Shown here piece by piece: positions 35,255 through 44,749 of a DNA stretch of 64,000 bases. The stretch's first letter is position 1; every line of letters starts with the position of its first letter. Location of the stretch: positions 186,001 through 250,000 of the forward strand of contig QGGY01000001.1 of NCBI GenBank assembly GCA_003148945.1, written 5' to 3'. A model generated the notes under the pieces. The model was given only the letters and a program-made list of their open reading frames with translations, searched no databases and had not been told where the DNA came from. The translations under genes were made by a program, and so were the position numbers. The stretch is from Murimonas intestini. Lineage in GTDB: Bacteria; Bacillota; Clostridia; Lachnospirales; Lachnospiraceae.

Positions 35255-38200
35255 GAGCTGATTATAGTAAGTTTTTGGAGCCGTCAGGCAAATACAGGGG
35301 AAAGCCTTTCTGGGCATGGAACGGAAAACTGGAAAAGGAAGAGCTGTTAAGACAGATAGACGTGTTTAAGAAAATGGGATTCGGCGGCTATTTTATGCAT
35401 TCCAGGACAGGTCTTGCGACAGAATATCTGGGGACAGAGTGGTTCGAACTTATAAATGCCTGTGCAGATTACGGTGAGAGACAGGAAATGGAATCCTGGC
35501 TGTATGATGAAGACAGATGGCCCTCAGGCACTGCCGGAGGAATGGCATCCGAACCGGAGAAATACAGGGCACATTTTCTCGTGATGGAATGCTTTAACCA
35601 GGATGAATACGCTGCCAGAGATATGCGTCCTGATGAAATGGCATTTGCGTGTGTGCTGGAGAATGGGGAACTTGTAAGGTATTACAAACTTCAAAAAGGA
35701 AGAGAAGCAGGAGCAGGAGAAACAGTGGCTGTCTTTTACGAAGAGCCGGCAAAAGAGCAGGATATTTATAATGGCGCCACATATCTGGATACGATGAATC
35801 CTGAGGCGGTACAATATTTTATCAGTATTACACATGAAGCTTATCATGACAAATGTAATAAAAGGCTGGGTTCATCTATAAAAGGTATTTTTACAGATGA
35901 ACCTCACAGAAACCCCATGTTTACTGAATTTAATAATGGCAGAGAAAATGCAGTTCCGTATACTCCGGGTCTGTTTGAAAAATTTGAACAGCGTTTCGGA
36001 TATCAGCTGCAGAGACAATTACCTGATTTGTTTTTTAGAAAAAAGGACCAGCCATTATTAAAAGTTAAGTGGGACTATATAGAGCTCTGCCAGGAACTGT
36101 TTTTAGAAAGCTATGCAGTACCAATGCAGAAATGGTGTAATGAACATCATATTATTTTTACCGGACATGTGCTTCATGAGGATACCCTCACAGCACAGAC
36201 AGTTATGCAGGGATCTCTGATGAGATTCTATGAATATATGGACATACCTGGGGTTGATGTACTGTTTCGGGATAATGAAAACTGGTGGATAATAAAGCAG
36301 GCCGCTTCGGCGGCCAGACAGATGGGAAAGGACCAGCTGCTGTCAGAACTTTACGGGTGTACCGGATGGCAGATGAGTTTTCAGGATTATAAAAACTGCG
36401 GGGACTGGCAGGCCTTGTTTGGCGTTAATTTCAGATGCCAGCATCTTTCATGGTACACCATGAAAGGGGAAGGAAAGAGAGACTATCCGGCAAGTATCTT
36501 CTTCCAGTCAGCCTGGTACCGTGAGTATAAATACGTAGAAGATTATTTTTCCAGAATCAATTGTTTTCTGGAAGGAGCGCAGCCGGAATGCAGGCTTCTG
36601 GTGTTAAACCCTGTAGAGAGTGTATGGGCAAGGGCGTATGGAGGGGCATTTGACTGCATAGATCCCAGAGATACAGAGATAAAACTTTTGGAAAAACGGT
36701 ATCGGGATACATTTCAGTATTTGACTGAAGCGCGCATCGATTTCGAGTATGGAGATGAAGGTATATTGGAGCACGCCGGAAAAATACAAAATGGAAAAAT
36801 TCTTGTCGGCTGCTGTTTATATGACAGAGTATTAGTCACAGGCATGGATACTATGCGGAGTTCTACATTGCACCTGCTGCGGCAATTGTCGGAGGAGGGA
36901 GGAGAAGTTATTTTTGCAGGAAAGGTGCCCTCCTATGTAAATGCTGAGAGCTCCGATGAAGTTTTAGAACTGGCCGGTACTGCAAAGAGGATTCCATTTA
37001 CGAGAAACAGTATTGCAGGAGCCTGCGCGGACGGCACAGAGATCACAGCAGGCGGGGAGGCACAAAGAGACATTTTGGCGCGCAGTTACCGGGACGGAAA
37101 TGACAGGAAAGTAATGCTGCTGAACAAAAACTGGGAGGCTGAGTACAGGGATGTTCCCATCTGCCTGGGAGCGGGAAAGAGTGCTTCGTGTTGGAACGCA
37201 AGAAACGGACAGGTGTATCCGCTTAATTGTAAGGAGAAAGAGGGAAAGCTTTATGTAAATATCAGCTTTGCAAAGGGAGAAGAAAAACTTTTCCTGATCT
37301 CAGACGAAAAGGACGGAGAAAGGAGACAGCCCCAAAAAGAAGAGGGGTGCACATATTTACTTCCGGACTGCTTTCAATATGAGCTTTCTGAGAAAAATAT
37401 TTGTGTGCTGGACATGGCAAAAGTATCAATTAAAGGGACAGAGTTTGGCCCTATGGATGTTCTCAGGGCGGACCGCGCTATCCGGGATCATCTCGGACTG
37501 TGTTACCGGGGAGGGGAGATGAGGCAGCCATGGTATGAGGACAAGACTGAAAAATGCCGGAGGATTCCTGTTGAAACTGTGGATATATGTTATACAGTAA
37601 GAATGGAAATATTGTGTGAGGCTGAACTGGCAGTGGAGGATATCAGCCATATTCGCAGAATAGAAATAAATGGAAAAGCAATAAGCCTGTGTCCTTCAGG
37701 AATTTGGATCGATCCATGCTTTGCCCGTCTTAAGATTCCCAAGGAATATCTGATAGTGGGCGGCAACAGCATAGTTCTGACCATGGACTACGACAGACAC
37801 AGCGGCATAGAGTCTGTCTGGCTGCTTGGAGATTTTGGGGTAAGGCTGGAAGAGGGCAGCCTTCCTGTTATCATTGGCCTGCCGGATAAAGTCAGTACCG
37901 GAGATATCAGTAATCAGGGATTTCCATTTTATTCAGGAAAAATAACTTACAGATTTACTGAAGTGCAGGGTATCTCACAGGTAAGGATGGCAGATTTTAG
38001 GGGCGCATGCGCAATTCTTCGTGGGAAACAGGAGGTGATACTGGGATTTGAGCCCTTCGAGGGCTGTGTGGAAGACCTTTGGGGGATCCAGATCGTATTT
38101 GGAAGAAGAAATACTTTTGGGCCGCTGCATCAGTTTCCACGGGAACAGCCATATGTGGAACCTGCCAGTTTCCTGACAGAAGGCAATAACTGGTCCGGGA

Positions 38201-38265
38201 AATATGTGCTGTATGAACAGGGGATGCTGGAAAAACCTGAGGTGAAAGTTATAAAGCCCCATTGA
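35251..38265 (+). CDS. large glycoside hydrolase, GH106-like (putative alpha-L-rhamnosidase)
   Basis: 1004 residues, cytoplasmic. Begins with a beta/alpha-barrel: GKPFWAWNGKLEKEEL, GFGGYFMHSRTGL, WLYDEDRWPSGTAGG, GIFTDEPHRNP, HVLHEDTL, with carboxylates typical of GH106-related enzymes; C-terminal half is made of beta-sandwich domains (jelly-roll near 760-860). Start overlaps the permease stop (ATGA). In a locus with GH78 and rhamnose isomerase a rhamnosidase role is likely, but this Firmicutes branch has low similarity to characterised GH106, so exact activity is open. Confidence 0.75.
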   Translation: MRADYSKFLEPSGKYRGKPFWAWNGKLEKEELLRQIDVFKKMGFGGYFMHSRTGLATEYLGTEWFELINACADYGERQEMESWLYDEDRWPSGTAGGMASEPEKYRAHFLVMECFNQDEYAARDMRPDEMAFACVLENGELVRYYKLQKGREAGAGETVAVFYEEPAKEQDIYNGATYLDTMNPEAVQYFISITHEAYHDKCNKRLGSSIKGIFTDEPHRNPMFTEFNNGRENAVPYTPGLFEKFEQRFGYQLQRQLPDLFFRKKDQPLLKVKWDYIELCQELFLESYAVPMQKWCNEHHIIFTGHVLHEDTLTAQTVMQGSLMRFYEYMDIPGVDVLFRDNENWWIIKQAASAARQMGKDQLLSELYGCTGWQMSFQDYKNCGDWQALFGVNFRCQHLSWYTMKGEGKRDYPASIFFQSAWYREYKYVEDYFSRINCFLEGAQPECRLLVLNPVESVWARAYGGAFDCIDPRDTEIKLLEKRYRDTFQYLTEARIDFEYGDEGILEHAGKIQNGKILVGCCLYDRVLVTGMDTMRSSTLHLLRQLSEEGGEVIFAGKVPSYVNAESSDEVLELAGTAKRIPFTRNSIAGACADGTEITAGGEAQRDILARSYRDGNDRKVMLLNKNWEAEYRDVPICLGAGKSASCWNARNGQVYPLNCKEKEGKLYVNISFAKGEEKLFLISDEKDGERRQPQKEEGCTYLLPDCFQYELSEKNICVLDMAKVSIKGTEFGPMDVLRADRAIRDHLGLCYRGGEMRQPWYEDKTEKCRRIPVETVDICYTVRMEILCEAELAVEDISHIRRIEINGKAISLCPSGIWIDPCFARLKIPKEYLIVGGNSIVLTMDYDRHSGIESVWLLGDFGVRLEEGSLPVIIGLPDKVSTGDISNQGFPFYSGKITYRFTEVQGISQVRMADFRGACAILRGKQEVILGFEPFEGCVEDLWGIQIVFGRRNTFGPLHQFPREQPYVEPASFLTEGNNWSGKYVLYEQGMLEKPEVKVIKPH

Positions 38266-38306
38266 TAAACAGCCGGGATTTATTAAAATCAAAGGAGGAA
38301 CGAAAG

Positions 38307-39278
38307 GTGGTAATAGAGACATTCCGTATTTGGGAGAAGGAAGAATACAGTTATGAAAAGTCTTTTGGATTTATTCCTAAAATAACAGGGTATTTTCATG
38401 AAGATAATCAGGAACGTCCGTGCATGATAGTTGTTCCAGGCGGAGGATACAGGGCAGTTGTACCATCAGAGGGAGAACTTGCTGCGCTGAAATTTTACGA
38501 GTCAGGATATCAGGCTTTTGTGCTGACGTATACGACTGATTATTTTATGGAGTCTCCATTGATGAAACAGCCTCTTTTTGATATTTCGAGGGCAGTACGG
38601 TATATTAGACTGCATTCCGACAGATTCCATGTACTGACGGGGCAGATAGTGGTATGTGGATTTTCAGCAGGTGGGCATTTATGTGCCAGCCTCTGTGTTC
38701 ACCATGGTGATATAGAAGATCTGTCTGGCAAGTACAGCGGGATTTCAAACCGTCCTGATGCAGCGGTACTCTGCTACCCGGTAATTTCAGCTGGAAAATA
38801 TAAGGATGAAGAATCCTTCACAGCTTTGCTTGGGAAGGGTGCCTCACAGGAAGAATATCAATATATGTCGCTTGAAAAACATGTAAACAGTGATACTCCG
38901 CCATGCTTTATATGGACTACGGCGGCAGATGACAGAGTGGCGCCGGAGAACAGTGAACTATACGCAGAAGCATGCAGAAGAAACCATATCCGCTGCGCGC
39001 TGCACATATTTTCAGGTGGAAAACACGGACTTTCTCTGGCGGATCAGGTATGGGCAAAAGGGCAGTGCCAGCCCGGATATGTACTGGAACAGCTGGAAAA
39101 TTATTATATACAGGCGGTAAGAGAAGGCAGAGAAGTACCGCAGGAGGTACTAAATGTATTGGGAAAGGACGGTGCGGATATATGTGATGAAAGGAAGGTA
39201 AGTAAGGAGGCGGAGATATGGCCGCTGGCTGCTGCTTCTTTTCTGGAACAGATATTTATGGGGGAAGATAAAGAGTAA
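38307..39278 (+). CDS. alpha/beta-hydrolase, carbohydrate-esterase-like
   Basis: 323 residues. Oxyanion loop VVPGGGYRAV (about 42-51), nucleophile Ser120 in CGFSAGGHL, Asp209 in WTTAADDRVAP, His240 in SGGKHGLSL: an intact triad of the acetyl-xylan-esterase/BD-FAE type. GTG 38307 is chosen because AAAGGAGG lies eight bases before; an earlier TTG at 38262 overlapping the previous stop has no RBS. No signal peptide, so it would deacylate imported sugars, fitting acetylated rhamnosides (inference). Confidence 0.85.
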   Translation: MVIETFRIWEKEEYSYEKSFGFIPKITGYFHEDNQERPCMIVVPGGGYRAVVPSEGELAALKFYESGYQAFVLTYTTDYFMESPLMKQPLFDISRAVRYIRLHSDRFHVLTGQIVVCGFSAGGHLCASLCVHHGDIEDLSGKYSGISNRPDAAVLCYPVISAGKYKDEESFTALLGKGASQEEYQYMSLEKHVNSDTPPCFIWTTAADDRVAPENSELYAEACRRNHIRCALHIFSGGKHGLSLADQVWAKGQCQPGYVLEQLENYYIQAVREGREVPQEVLNVLGKDGADICDERKVSKEAEIWPLAAASFLEQIFMGEDKE

Positions 39279-39296
39279 AGAAAGAGCCTGCCCTAT

Positions 39297-39335
39297 TACC
39301 ATAGTTTATCTTTTAAGGTTGGAAAAACTATGGTA
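39297..39335. promoter_or_regulatory. perfect inverted repeat upstream of the LacI gene
   Basis: TACCATAGTTT (39297-39307) and AAACTATGGTA (39325-39335) with a 17-bp spacer. No T run follows, so an autoregulatory or looped operator is as likely as a terminator for the esterase gene. It differs from the TGAAAAGCATTTCA sites. Confidence 0.4.
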
Positions 39336-39370
39336 TACTTACAGAAACATGTAGTAAAGAGGGTGGGAAA

Positions 39371-40417
39371 TTGAACATAACGCAAAAGAAGGGTTCGGTC
39401 CATAAGCCGACGATGAATGAGGTGGCAAAAAAGTCAGGAGTGGCTCTGTCCACAGTATCTCACGTAATTAATGGGACTGCGCCTATTTCAGATGAGACAA
39501 AGGCCAGGGTCCAAAAGGTCATTGAGGAACTCAACTATACGCCGAATGCCCTTGCCAGGGGACTTAGACACAGCAGAACAAATACTATTGGGATTATTGT
39601 TCCTGATCTTACAAATGAATTTTATGCCAAGTATGCAGCCTGCCTGATTAAGCTCGCCGGGGAAGATGAGGTTTCTGCATCCCTGATAGATTTCGGGTAC
39701 AAGAAAGAGCGGGAAGAGCGGGGAGTGGATACTCTGATAAGAAGCCGTGTTGACGGTGTAATATTTTTGGGCGGCAGCCAGGATGAAAATTTAATAGAGA
39801 GACTGGACAAGGCAAATATCATTACGGTCTTTGCTGACCGTTATTATAAGGATTATCCTTCAGTTTCCTTTGATAATTATGAGACAATGTATCATCTTAT
39901 CAGGTGTTTGTGGGAAAATGGATACACAAAAATAGGGTATATTTCTGAGGCCATGACTATGGTGAATCTCATAGACCGCTACCGGGGAATCATGGATGCT
40001 TTAAACAATTATAACATGGAGCTTCAGAAGGACTGGACGCTGGAAGACAGCTGGCTGAGGATGGAAAAGCTCCATACTGCAAAAGATATGGTAAACAGGC
40101 TCATAGGCAGGATATCCAGGGACAGTATGCCGGAAGTACTTATTGCATCAAGCGATATGATTGCTATAGGAATATTGGATGCGCTTCTGCAGCATGGATA
40201 TAAGGTACCTGAGGATATCGGTGTGGTGGGATACGATGATATGACGATGGCAGCGTATTATAATCCTTCTGTGACTACTGTGCATCAGGATTATGCCGCC
40301 GCTGCCAGGGAGACATATAGACTGCTGTGTGATAAACTTGCCGGCAGGGAAGAGAATGAACACGTTGTGATCCACAACGAACTGATAATACGTAAATCAC
40401 TTGTTCTCAAGAAATAA
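39371..40417 (+). CDS. LacI-family regulator of the rhamnoside locus
   Basis: 348 residues. DNA-binding helices: TMNEVAKKSGVALSTVSHVI and hinge YTPNALARGLR; periplasmic-binding-like effector domain with IGIIVPDLTNEFYA, DGVIFLGG, FADRYYKDYPSVSFDN and GVVGYDDMTMAAY. TTG 39371 follows GAGGGTGGG; the next ATG (39413) has no RBS. Placed between the esterase and rhaA genes; operators before GH78, the binding protein and rhaA suggest it represses all three units until rhamnose or a derivative binds. Not related to the AraC-type RhaS/RhaR of enterobacteria. Confidence 0.93.
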   Translation: MNITQKKGSVHKPTMNEVAKKSGVALSTVSHVINGTAPISDETKARVQKVIEELNYTPNALARGLRHSRTNTIGIIVPDLTNEFYAKYAACLIKLAGEDEVSASLIDFGYKKEREERGVDTLIRSRVDGVIFLGGSQDENLIERLDKANIITVFADRYYKDYPSVSFDNYETMYHLIRCLWENGYTKIGYISEAMTMVNLIDRYRGIMDALNNYNMELQKDWTLEDSWLRMEKLHTAKDMVNRLIGRISRDSMPEVLIASSDMIAIGILDALLQHGYKVPEDIGVVGYDDMTMAAYYNPSVTTVHQDYAAAARETYRLLCDKLAGREENEHVVIHNELIIRKSLVLKK

Positions 40418-40454
40418 AATGGTTTAAGATTTCAGATTTATTGTTACCCTGTTG

Positions 40455-40468
40455 TGAAAAGCATTTCA
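40455..40468. promoter_or_regulatory. LacI-type operator before rhaA (site 3)
   Basis: TGAAAAGCATTTCA, identical to site 1, lying between a possible -35 (TTGTGA, 40452-40457) and -10 (AACTAT), 30 bp before the rhaA start. Confidence 0.73.
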
Positions 40469-40497
40469 TTACAAAACTATAGACGGGAGGTTTTACT

Positions 40498-41766
40498 ATG
40501 GGGAATATTAACGAAAAAGTAGTAAGAAATAATTATAATAACGCGAAAGAGATCTATGCATCTTATGGAGTGGATACAGATGCGGTAATAGAGGAATTTA
40601 AGAGTATACCTATATCTGTCCACAACTGGCAGGGGGATGATGTTAAAGGATTCGAAGGACTGGAAGGCGTGCACAGTGAGAATGTTGTGACAGGCGGATT
40701 TCCGGGAGCGGCCAGAAATGGGGATGAGATGCGTCTGGACATGGAAACAGCCATGAAATATTCTCCGTGCCGCCATAAGCTCAATTTGCACAGCATGTAT
40801 GCGGAGCCAGGACAGAAGAAAGAACGCAATGAATATGACACAGAGGATTATCAAAACTGGATAGACTGGGCCAGAGAGAAAAAAATAGGCATGGACTTTA
40901 ACTGCTCTTATTTTACGCATCCCATGATGAAGGATATGTGTTCTCTGGCTTCGCCGGATGAAGGGATACGCCGGTACTGGATACAGGCGGGCAGAATGTC
41001 CAGAAAAATAGCAAATGACATAGGTGCAAGCCTGGGAGAAGTCTGCCGGAATAATACATGGGTCCCGGATGGGACAAAGGACATGCCGGCTGACAGAAGC
41101 GCCTACAGGATGCGTCTGAAAGATTCTCTGGATCAGATATTTGAAGCAGAATATGACGCCGACAATATGTGTGATTGTCTTGAAGGCAAGGTGTTTAGTA
41201 TCGGGACAGAATGTTTTACCGTAGGGTCACATGATTTTTATCTGGCATATGCAGTCCAGAACCACCTGGGTATTACTATGGATACAGGACATTATCATCC
41301 ACAGGAAAATGTGGCAGACAAGATATCCGCCATTATGCCATTTGTAGATAATATTATGCTCCATCTGTCCAGAGGAGTCAGATGGGACAGCGACCACTGC
41401 CTGATCCAGGGCGATGAGCTTTCTTATATTATGCAGGAGATAAAAAGGCAGGGGTTGTTCCACAAGAATGTGGGGATTGGCCTGGATTATTTTGATGCTA
41501 CGATTAACAGGGTTACTTCCTGGATTATTGGCCTTAGGGCAGCGGGAAAAGCGCTTTTGGGAGCGCTGGTGGAGCCGACAGGAATGCTGCTCAAAGCCGA
41601 AGAGGAGGGAGAGCTGACGAGAAGGCTGGCTCTGACAGAGGAGTTTAAAAATCTGCCTGTTAACAGCGTGTGGGATTATTTGTGTCTGAGAGAATCGGCC
41701 GGTGTAGGTATTGATTGGATGGATGATATGCAGATATATGAAAAAGAGGTACAGATGAAAAGATGA
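40498..41766 (+). CDS. rhaA: L-rhamnose isomerase
   Basis: 422 residues. Interconverts L-rhamnose and L-rhamnulose in the cytoplasm. Strong match to the RhaA pattern along its length: VHNWQGDDVKGFE, TGGFPGAARN, HKLNLHSMY, WVPDGTKD, Glu238 in GTECFTVGS, MDTGHYHP (262-268), HLSRGVRWDSDH (289-300) and IGLDYFDATINR, which supply metal and substrate ligands. RBS GGGAGG. Own promoter with operator site 3. The kinase (rhaB) and aldolase (rhaD) are not in the window, so the pathway is finished elsewhere. Confidence 0.95.
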   Translation: MGNINEKVVRNNYNNAKEIYASYGVDTDAVIEEFKSIPISVHNWQGDDVKGFEGLEGVHSENVVTGGFPGAARNGDEMRLDMETAMKYSPCRHKLNLHSMYAEPGQKKERNEYDTEDYQNWIDWAREKKIGMDFNCSYFTHPMMKDMCSLASPDEGIRRYWIQAGRMSRKIANDIGASLGEVCRNNTWVPDGTKDMPADRSAYRMRLKDSLDQIFEAEYDADNMCDCLEGKVFSIGTECFTVGSHDFYLAYAVQNHLGITMDTGHYHPQENVADKISAIMPFVDNIMLHLSRGVRWDSDHCLIQGDELSYIMQEIKRQGLFHKNVGIGLDYFDATINRVTSWIIGLRAAGKALLGALVEPTGMLLKAEEEGELTRRLALTEEFKNLPVNSVWDYLCLRESAGVGIDWMDDMQIYEKEVQMKR

Positions 41767-41921
41767 GCCAAAACAGGCTGCATGATGTAAAAAATAAACA
41801 TGGAAAGATTTTTAAGTTATTTCCATAAAATAAGAAGTTCCCATGGAATACAGTACTTTTCATACTTGATATTTCATGAGAGCTTCTTTCTATTGCTGTT
41901 TATTTTAGAACGCAAATCTTT

Positions 41922-42368
41922 CTATTTCAGCTTCGGAAGTATCTCGATCAGCACTTGTACTGCATTGTTCAGCCTCTGCAGCTCTTCTTCTGTGAGCAGT
42001 TCCTCCAGCATATGTATAAAAACCTTGTTTTTCAGATAATACTCATCCAGATATGCAGATGCCTTCGGCGTAAGCCGGATCCAGACAGACCTTCTGTCCT
42101 GGTCGTTACTCACACGTTCTACGAACTGATATTCACTCAGCTTGTCGGTCAGTTTAGTCACCTGCTGTTTTGGCACTTTCAGTTCCTGGGCCAGCTTTGT
42201 CATGGTAATAGCCCCGCACCTCTTCACTGTCTCCAGGCAATAGTAGGTCTCCAGGCTCATCTCCCGGTTTAGCGTATCTTTAAACGGCTTGATTAGCTTG
42301 GAGTGCCAGTCAGGCATTACAAGCAGTAAATTTTGTACAAATTGTTCTGATATCTTTTCAGTCTTCAT
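41922..42368 (-). CDS. MarR-family regulator
   Basis: 148 residues with winged helix: TMTKLAQELKVPKQQVTKLT and wing ERVSNDQDRRSVWIRLTPKA, flanked by dimerisation helices. Divergent from a FUSC-type transporter 184 bp away, the classical layout for a MarR repressor of an efflux gene. RBS GGGGGAAGAAGG before ATG 42368. Ligand probably an aromatic or phenolic compound, by family habit. Confidence 0.93.
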   Translation of the reverse strand: MKTEKISEQFVQNLLLVMPDWHSKLIKPFKDTLNREMSLETYYCLETVKRCGAITMTKLAQELKVPKQQVTKLTDKLSEYQFVERVSNDQDRRSVWIRLTPKASAYLDEYYLKNKVFIHMLEELLTEEELQRLNNAVQVLIEILPKLK

Positions 42369-42408
42369 CCTTCTTCCCCCGTTGACAAATGTATTGAAAG
42401 GTGTTATT

Positions 42409-42420
42409 CTAATAAATTAG
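42409..42420. promoter_or_regulatory. candidate MarR operator
   Basis: CTAATAAATTAG: 5-bp perfect arms around AA in the MarR/FUSC intergenic region, near TTGACA-like boxes on both sides. Confidence 0.35.
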
Positions 42421-42552
42421 TAAATAAAATATGACTATCATGTTTAAGTTACAGTCTTGAAGCTATTATATAACAGATATATTTTTAGTCAAGTGGATCT
42501 GTTAAATTGAACCATATTATTAAAAGGATCAAAAAAGGAGATGCAGATATCT

Positions 42553-44298
42553 ATGCAAAAAAGCAAGTGGAACGTACTGGACGTGATAAAAAATAACTTC
42601 CGTTTCAGCACACTGAGTTTTATTTTTATTATTTTTTATGTGAATATTTTTCAGACCATCTTTGGCCCTGAAAACTCCATTGTGGGCGTCATCTTTACCA
42701 TCATGATGTCAGCATCCATGGTACGGGACCTGACTGCTACGCCCTTTCGCCACCTTATCGTTCAGACACTTGTACTTGTGTGGATGGCACTTGCCGCATT
42801 TTGGGTGAGTACATTACCTGCTCCCCTGTCCTTTGTCATTAATTTTATCACATTATTACTGATTTTGTATGCCTATACATATGAATATTCCAATCATATA
42901 TATTTTCCTTATATTTTATCCTACTTATTCCTGGTATTTATTTCACCTGTAAATGCCCAGCAGCTCCCCAAAAGAATGATCGGCATGGCAGCAGGCGCTG
43001 TGTCCATTATGCTGTATCAGTGGATTATGGGAAGAAAACGAGTTGAAGAGACGGCCAGGGATGTGCTGACAGAAATGCTGGATGATATTTGTCTTCTCAT
43101 TTCATACCGGCTTGGAAAGACTGAAGAAAAACCGGATCTGACAGATATACGCCGCAAACTCTGCCGCCTGGGGAGAACAGTATATGAACGGAGAAAAAAG
43201 GTGCTGTGTATCTCTGACGCCAGTTTCTCCATGGTAGCCGCAGGACGGGGACTGGAACATTTGCTGATCCTTGTCCATGAACTGCCAGAACAACTGTCTG
43301 ACTGTGATACTGCCATTCTTCTGTATACTCTGGACCGGCTTGCATCTTTCTGTGCTTTTCTCCAGGGTGAGACAAAAGAGCTTCTGCCTCTCCGCTTATC
43401 TGATCTTTCTGACGAAAAGGATGGAAAGACAGCTCATCTGTTTTACAATAATCTGCTGTATACACAGGACAGACTCCTGCACATGTCTGACCCTCAGAAC
43501 AAAACACATTACAGGAAAACCGCTCTTTCCCTGAAGGTACGCCTTCAGGCAGCTCTTGATCTGAGTCCTGTCAGAGCTGTCTATGCCTTACGAACGGCAT
43601 TGCTCCTGTCCTGTGCCACCCTGTTAGTACAATGTCTTGGTCTTCCTCACGGCAAATGGCTGCTGTTTACCCTGGCTTCTGTCTCCCTGCCCTACGCAGA
43701 CGATGTACCTGTCAAGATGAAAAAACGTATTCTCGCAACTATATCCGGCGGTATATTATCTGTAGTGATCTATTCGCTGGTTCCGTCTCCGGCAGGACGT
43801 ACCGCTGCCATGATGCTTTCCGGATATTTGTCTTTTTATTTTACAGATTACAGGGAAACCTTTACCTGTTCAACCATAGGTGCACTTGGGGGCGCCGTCT
43901 TTATGGGCAGTTTCGGTATTAAGGCTGTGGGTGGTATGTTCTTGGTAAGGCTTGGCTATATTTTAGCGGGCGCCGCTGCAGGATATATAGCAAACTGCAT
44001 TCTTTTTCCTTACAACCGCGCCAAAGCAACGAGACAGCTCTGGAAAAAATACAAATCTGTCACAGAGCTTCTTGATAAAATTTGTCTTTCTGGTTCCATG
44101 GATTCCCAGTTGTATTACCATCTGGTAATCCAGGCATACCTGCTGGAAGAAAAACTGTCCCAAAATGCAGATCTGGAACAATGGGAAGAATTTCCCCGGC
44201 TTTTGACCATATATCAGGAAAAGATACGAAAAGCCCACAGGAAGCTGATCGCAGGACGTGCCAACGCCCCTGTATTTGAAGGCGGACACTTGAGTTAG
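42553..44298 (+). CDS. FUSC/aromatic-acid-exporter family membrane protein
   Basis: 581 residues with two blocks of membrane helices (about 20-165 and 335-470) separated by a soluble helical region, and a cytoplasmic tail: the FUSC (fusaric acid resistance/AaeB-like) plan. Second block begins SPVRAVYALRTALLLSCATL, a hallmark stretch. ATG 42553 is preferred since AAGGAG directly abuts the earlier ATG 42541. Probably expels aromatic acids and is repressed by the divergent MarR protein. A hairpin follows at 44341. Confidence 0.88.
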   Translation: MQKSKWNVLDVIKNNFRFSTLSFIFIIFYVNIFQTIFGPENSIVGVIFTIMMSASMVRDLTATPFRHLIVQTLVLVWMALAAFWVSTLPAPLSFVINFITLLLILYAYTYEYSNHIYFPYILSYLFLVFISPVNAQQLPKRMIGMAAGAVSIMLYQWIMGRKRVEETARDVLTEMLDDICLLISYRLGKTEEKPDLTDIRRKLCRLGRTVYERRKKVLCISDASFSMVAAGRGLEHLLILVHELPEQLSDCDTAILLYTLDRLASFCAFLQGETKELLPLRLSDLSDEKDGKTAHLFYNNLLYTQDRLLHMSDPQNKTHYRKTALSLKVRLQAALDLSPVRAVYALRTALLLSCATLLVQCLGLPHGKWLLFTLASVSLPYADDVPVKMKKRILATISGGILSVVIYSLVPSPAGRTAAMMLSGYLSFYFTDYRETFTCSTIGALGGAVFMGSFGIKAVGGMFLVRLGYILAGAAAGYIANCILFPYNRAKATRQLWKKYKSVTELLDKICLSGSMDSQLYYHLVIQAYLLEEKLSQNADLEQWEEFPRLLTIYQEKIRKAHRKLIAGRANAPVFEGGHLS

Positions 44299-44340
44299 AG
44301 CTGCCTTTTTACGCTGTTTCCAGGCTCTGGAAATAAAAAC

Positions 44341-44390
44341 GCCGCAGTAGTATATGGCTCAGTATAAAATCTGTCATATACTGCTGCGGC
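44341..44390 (+). terminator. hairpin after the FUSC gene
   Basis: GCCGCAGTAGTATATG pairs with CATATACTGCTGCGGC (one G-T wobble) around an 18-base loop; weak T tail. Confidence 0.65.
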
Positions 44391-44460
44391 TGTCTCTGAG
44401 TGACTTTTTGATTTGTTTCCTCATGAAAAAATATTTACATAAGAAACATCACATGAATGG

Positions 44461-44662
44461 GGAACATCATGAGTCAAAGCCCCGGGATTCTTTAAAAACA
44501 GAAATGGTTATGACAATGAACTTAAGAGGCTGGAGAAATTTCTTAAGGCTTAGGACATCAAAGGCCTCACATCCGCAGTGCAGAGAGGTTGCCTGCAGTC
44601 TGCTAAAACTTTTCTCAGAGAAATATCCTGCATTTTTCAAAGATTTGCTGGAAGACAATTAG
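44461..44662 (+). pseudogene. thyX-like C-terminal fragment
   Basis: An open stretch of about 65 codons reads KTEMVMTMNLRGWRNFLRLR, ASHPQCREVACSLLKLF and EKYPAFFKDLLEDN. This matches the C-terminal helices of flavin-dependent thymidylate synthase (pattern NxRSLxNFLxLR...EIR...F...P). The N-terminal two thirds with the RHR motif is absent and the sequence before it is unrelated. A dead remnant. The rest of the 658-bp gap (44299-44956) holds only hairpins and the promoter region of the MFS gene. Confidence 0.5.
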
Positions 44663-44749
44663 TACTATTGAGCATGTCTGTGTATCTGCGGCAATTTATT
44701 ATTTAGGGTACACACTTCTGAATGCTCGGAGTTATGAGATGAATATACG

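Noticed and set aside
28772-40468. TGAAAAGCATTTCA sites as CcpA catabolite (cre) sites
   Set aside because: They resemble cre at the edges, but the invariant central CG is GC with asymmetric flanks, and they occur only in the locus that encodes its own LacI regulator.
40498-41766. Mannonate dehydratase (UxuA) or xylose isomerase
   Set aside because: First impression from the TIM-barrel style; the residue pattern (HNWQGDDVKGFE, HLSRGVRWDSDH, GLDYFDA) matches L-rhamnose isomerase along the whole length.
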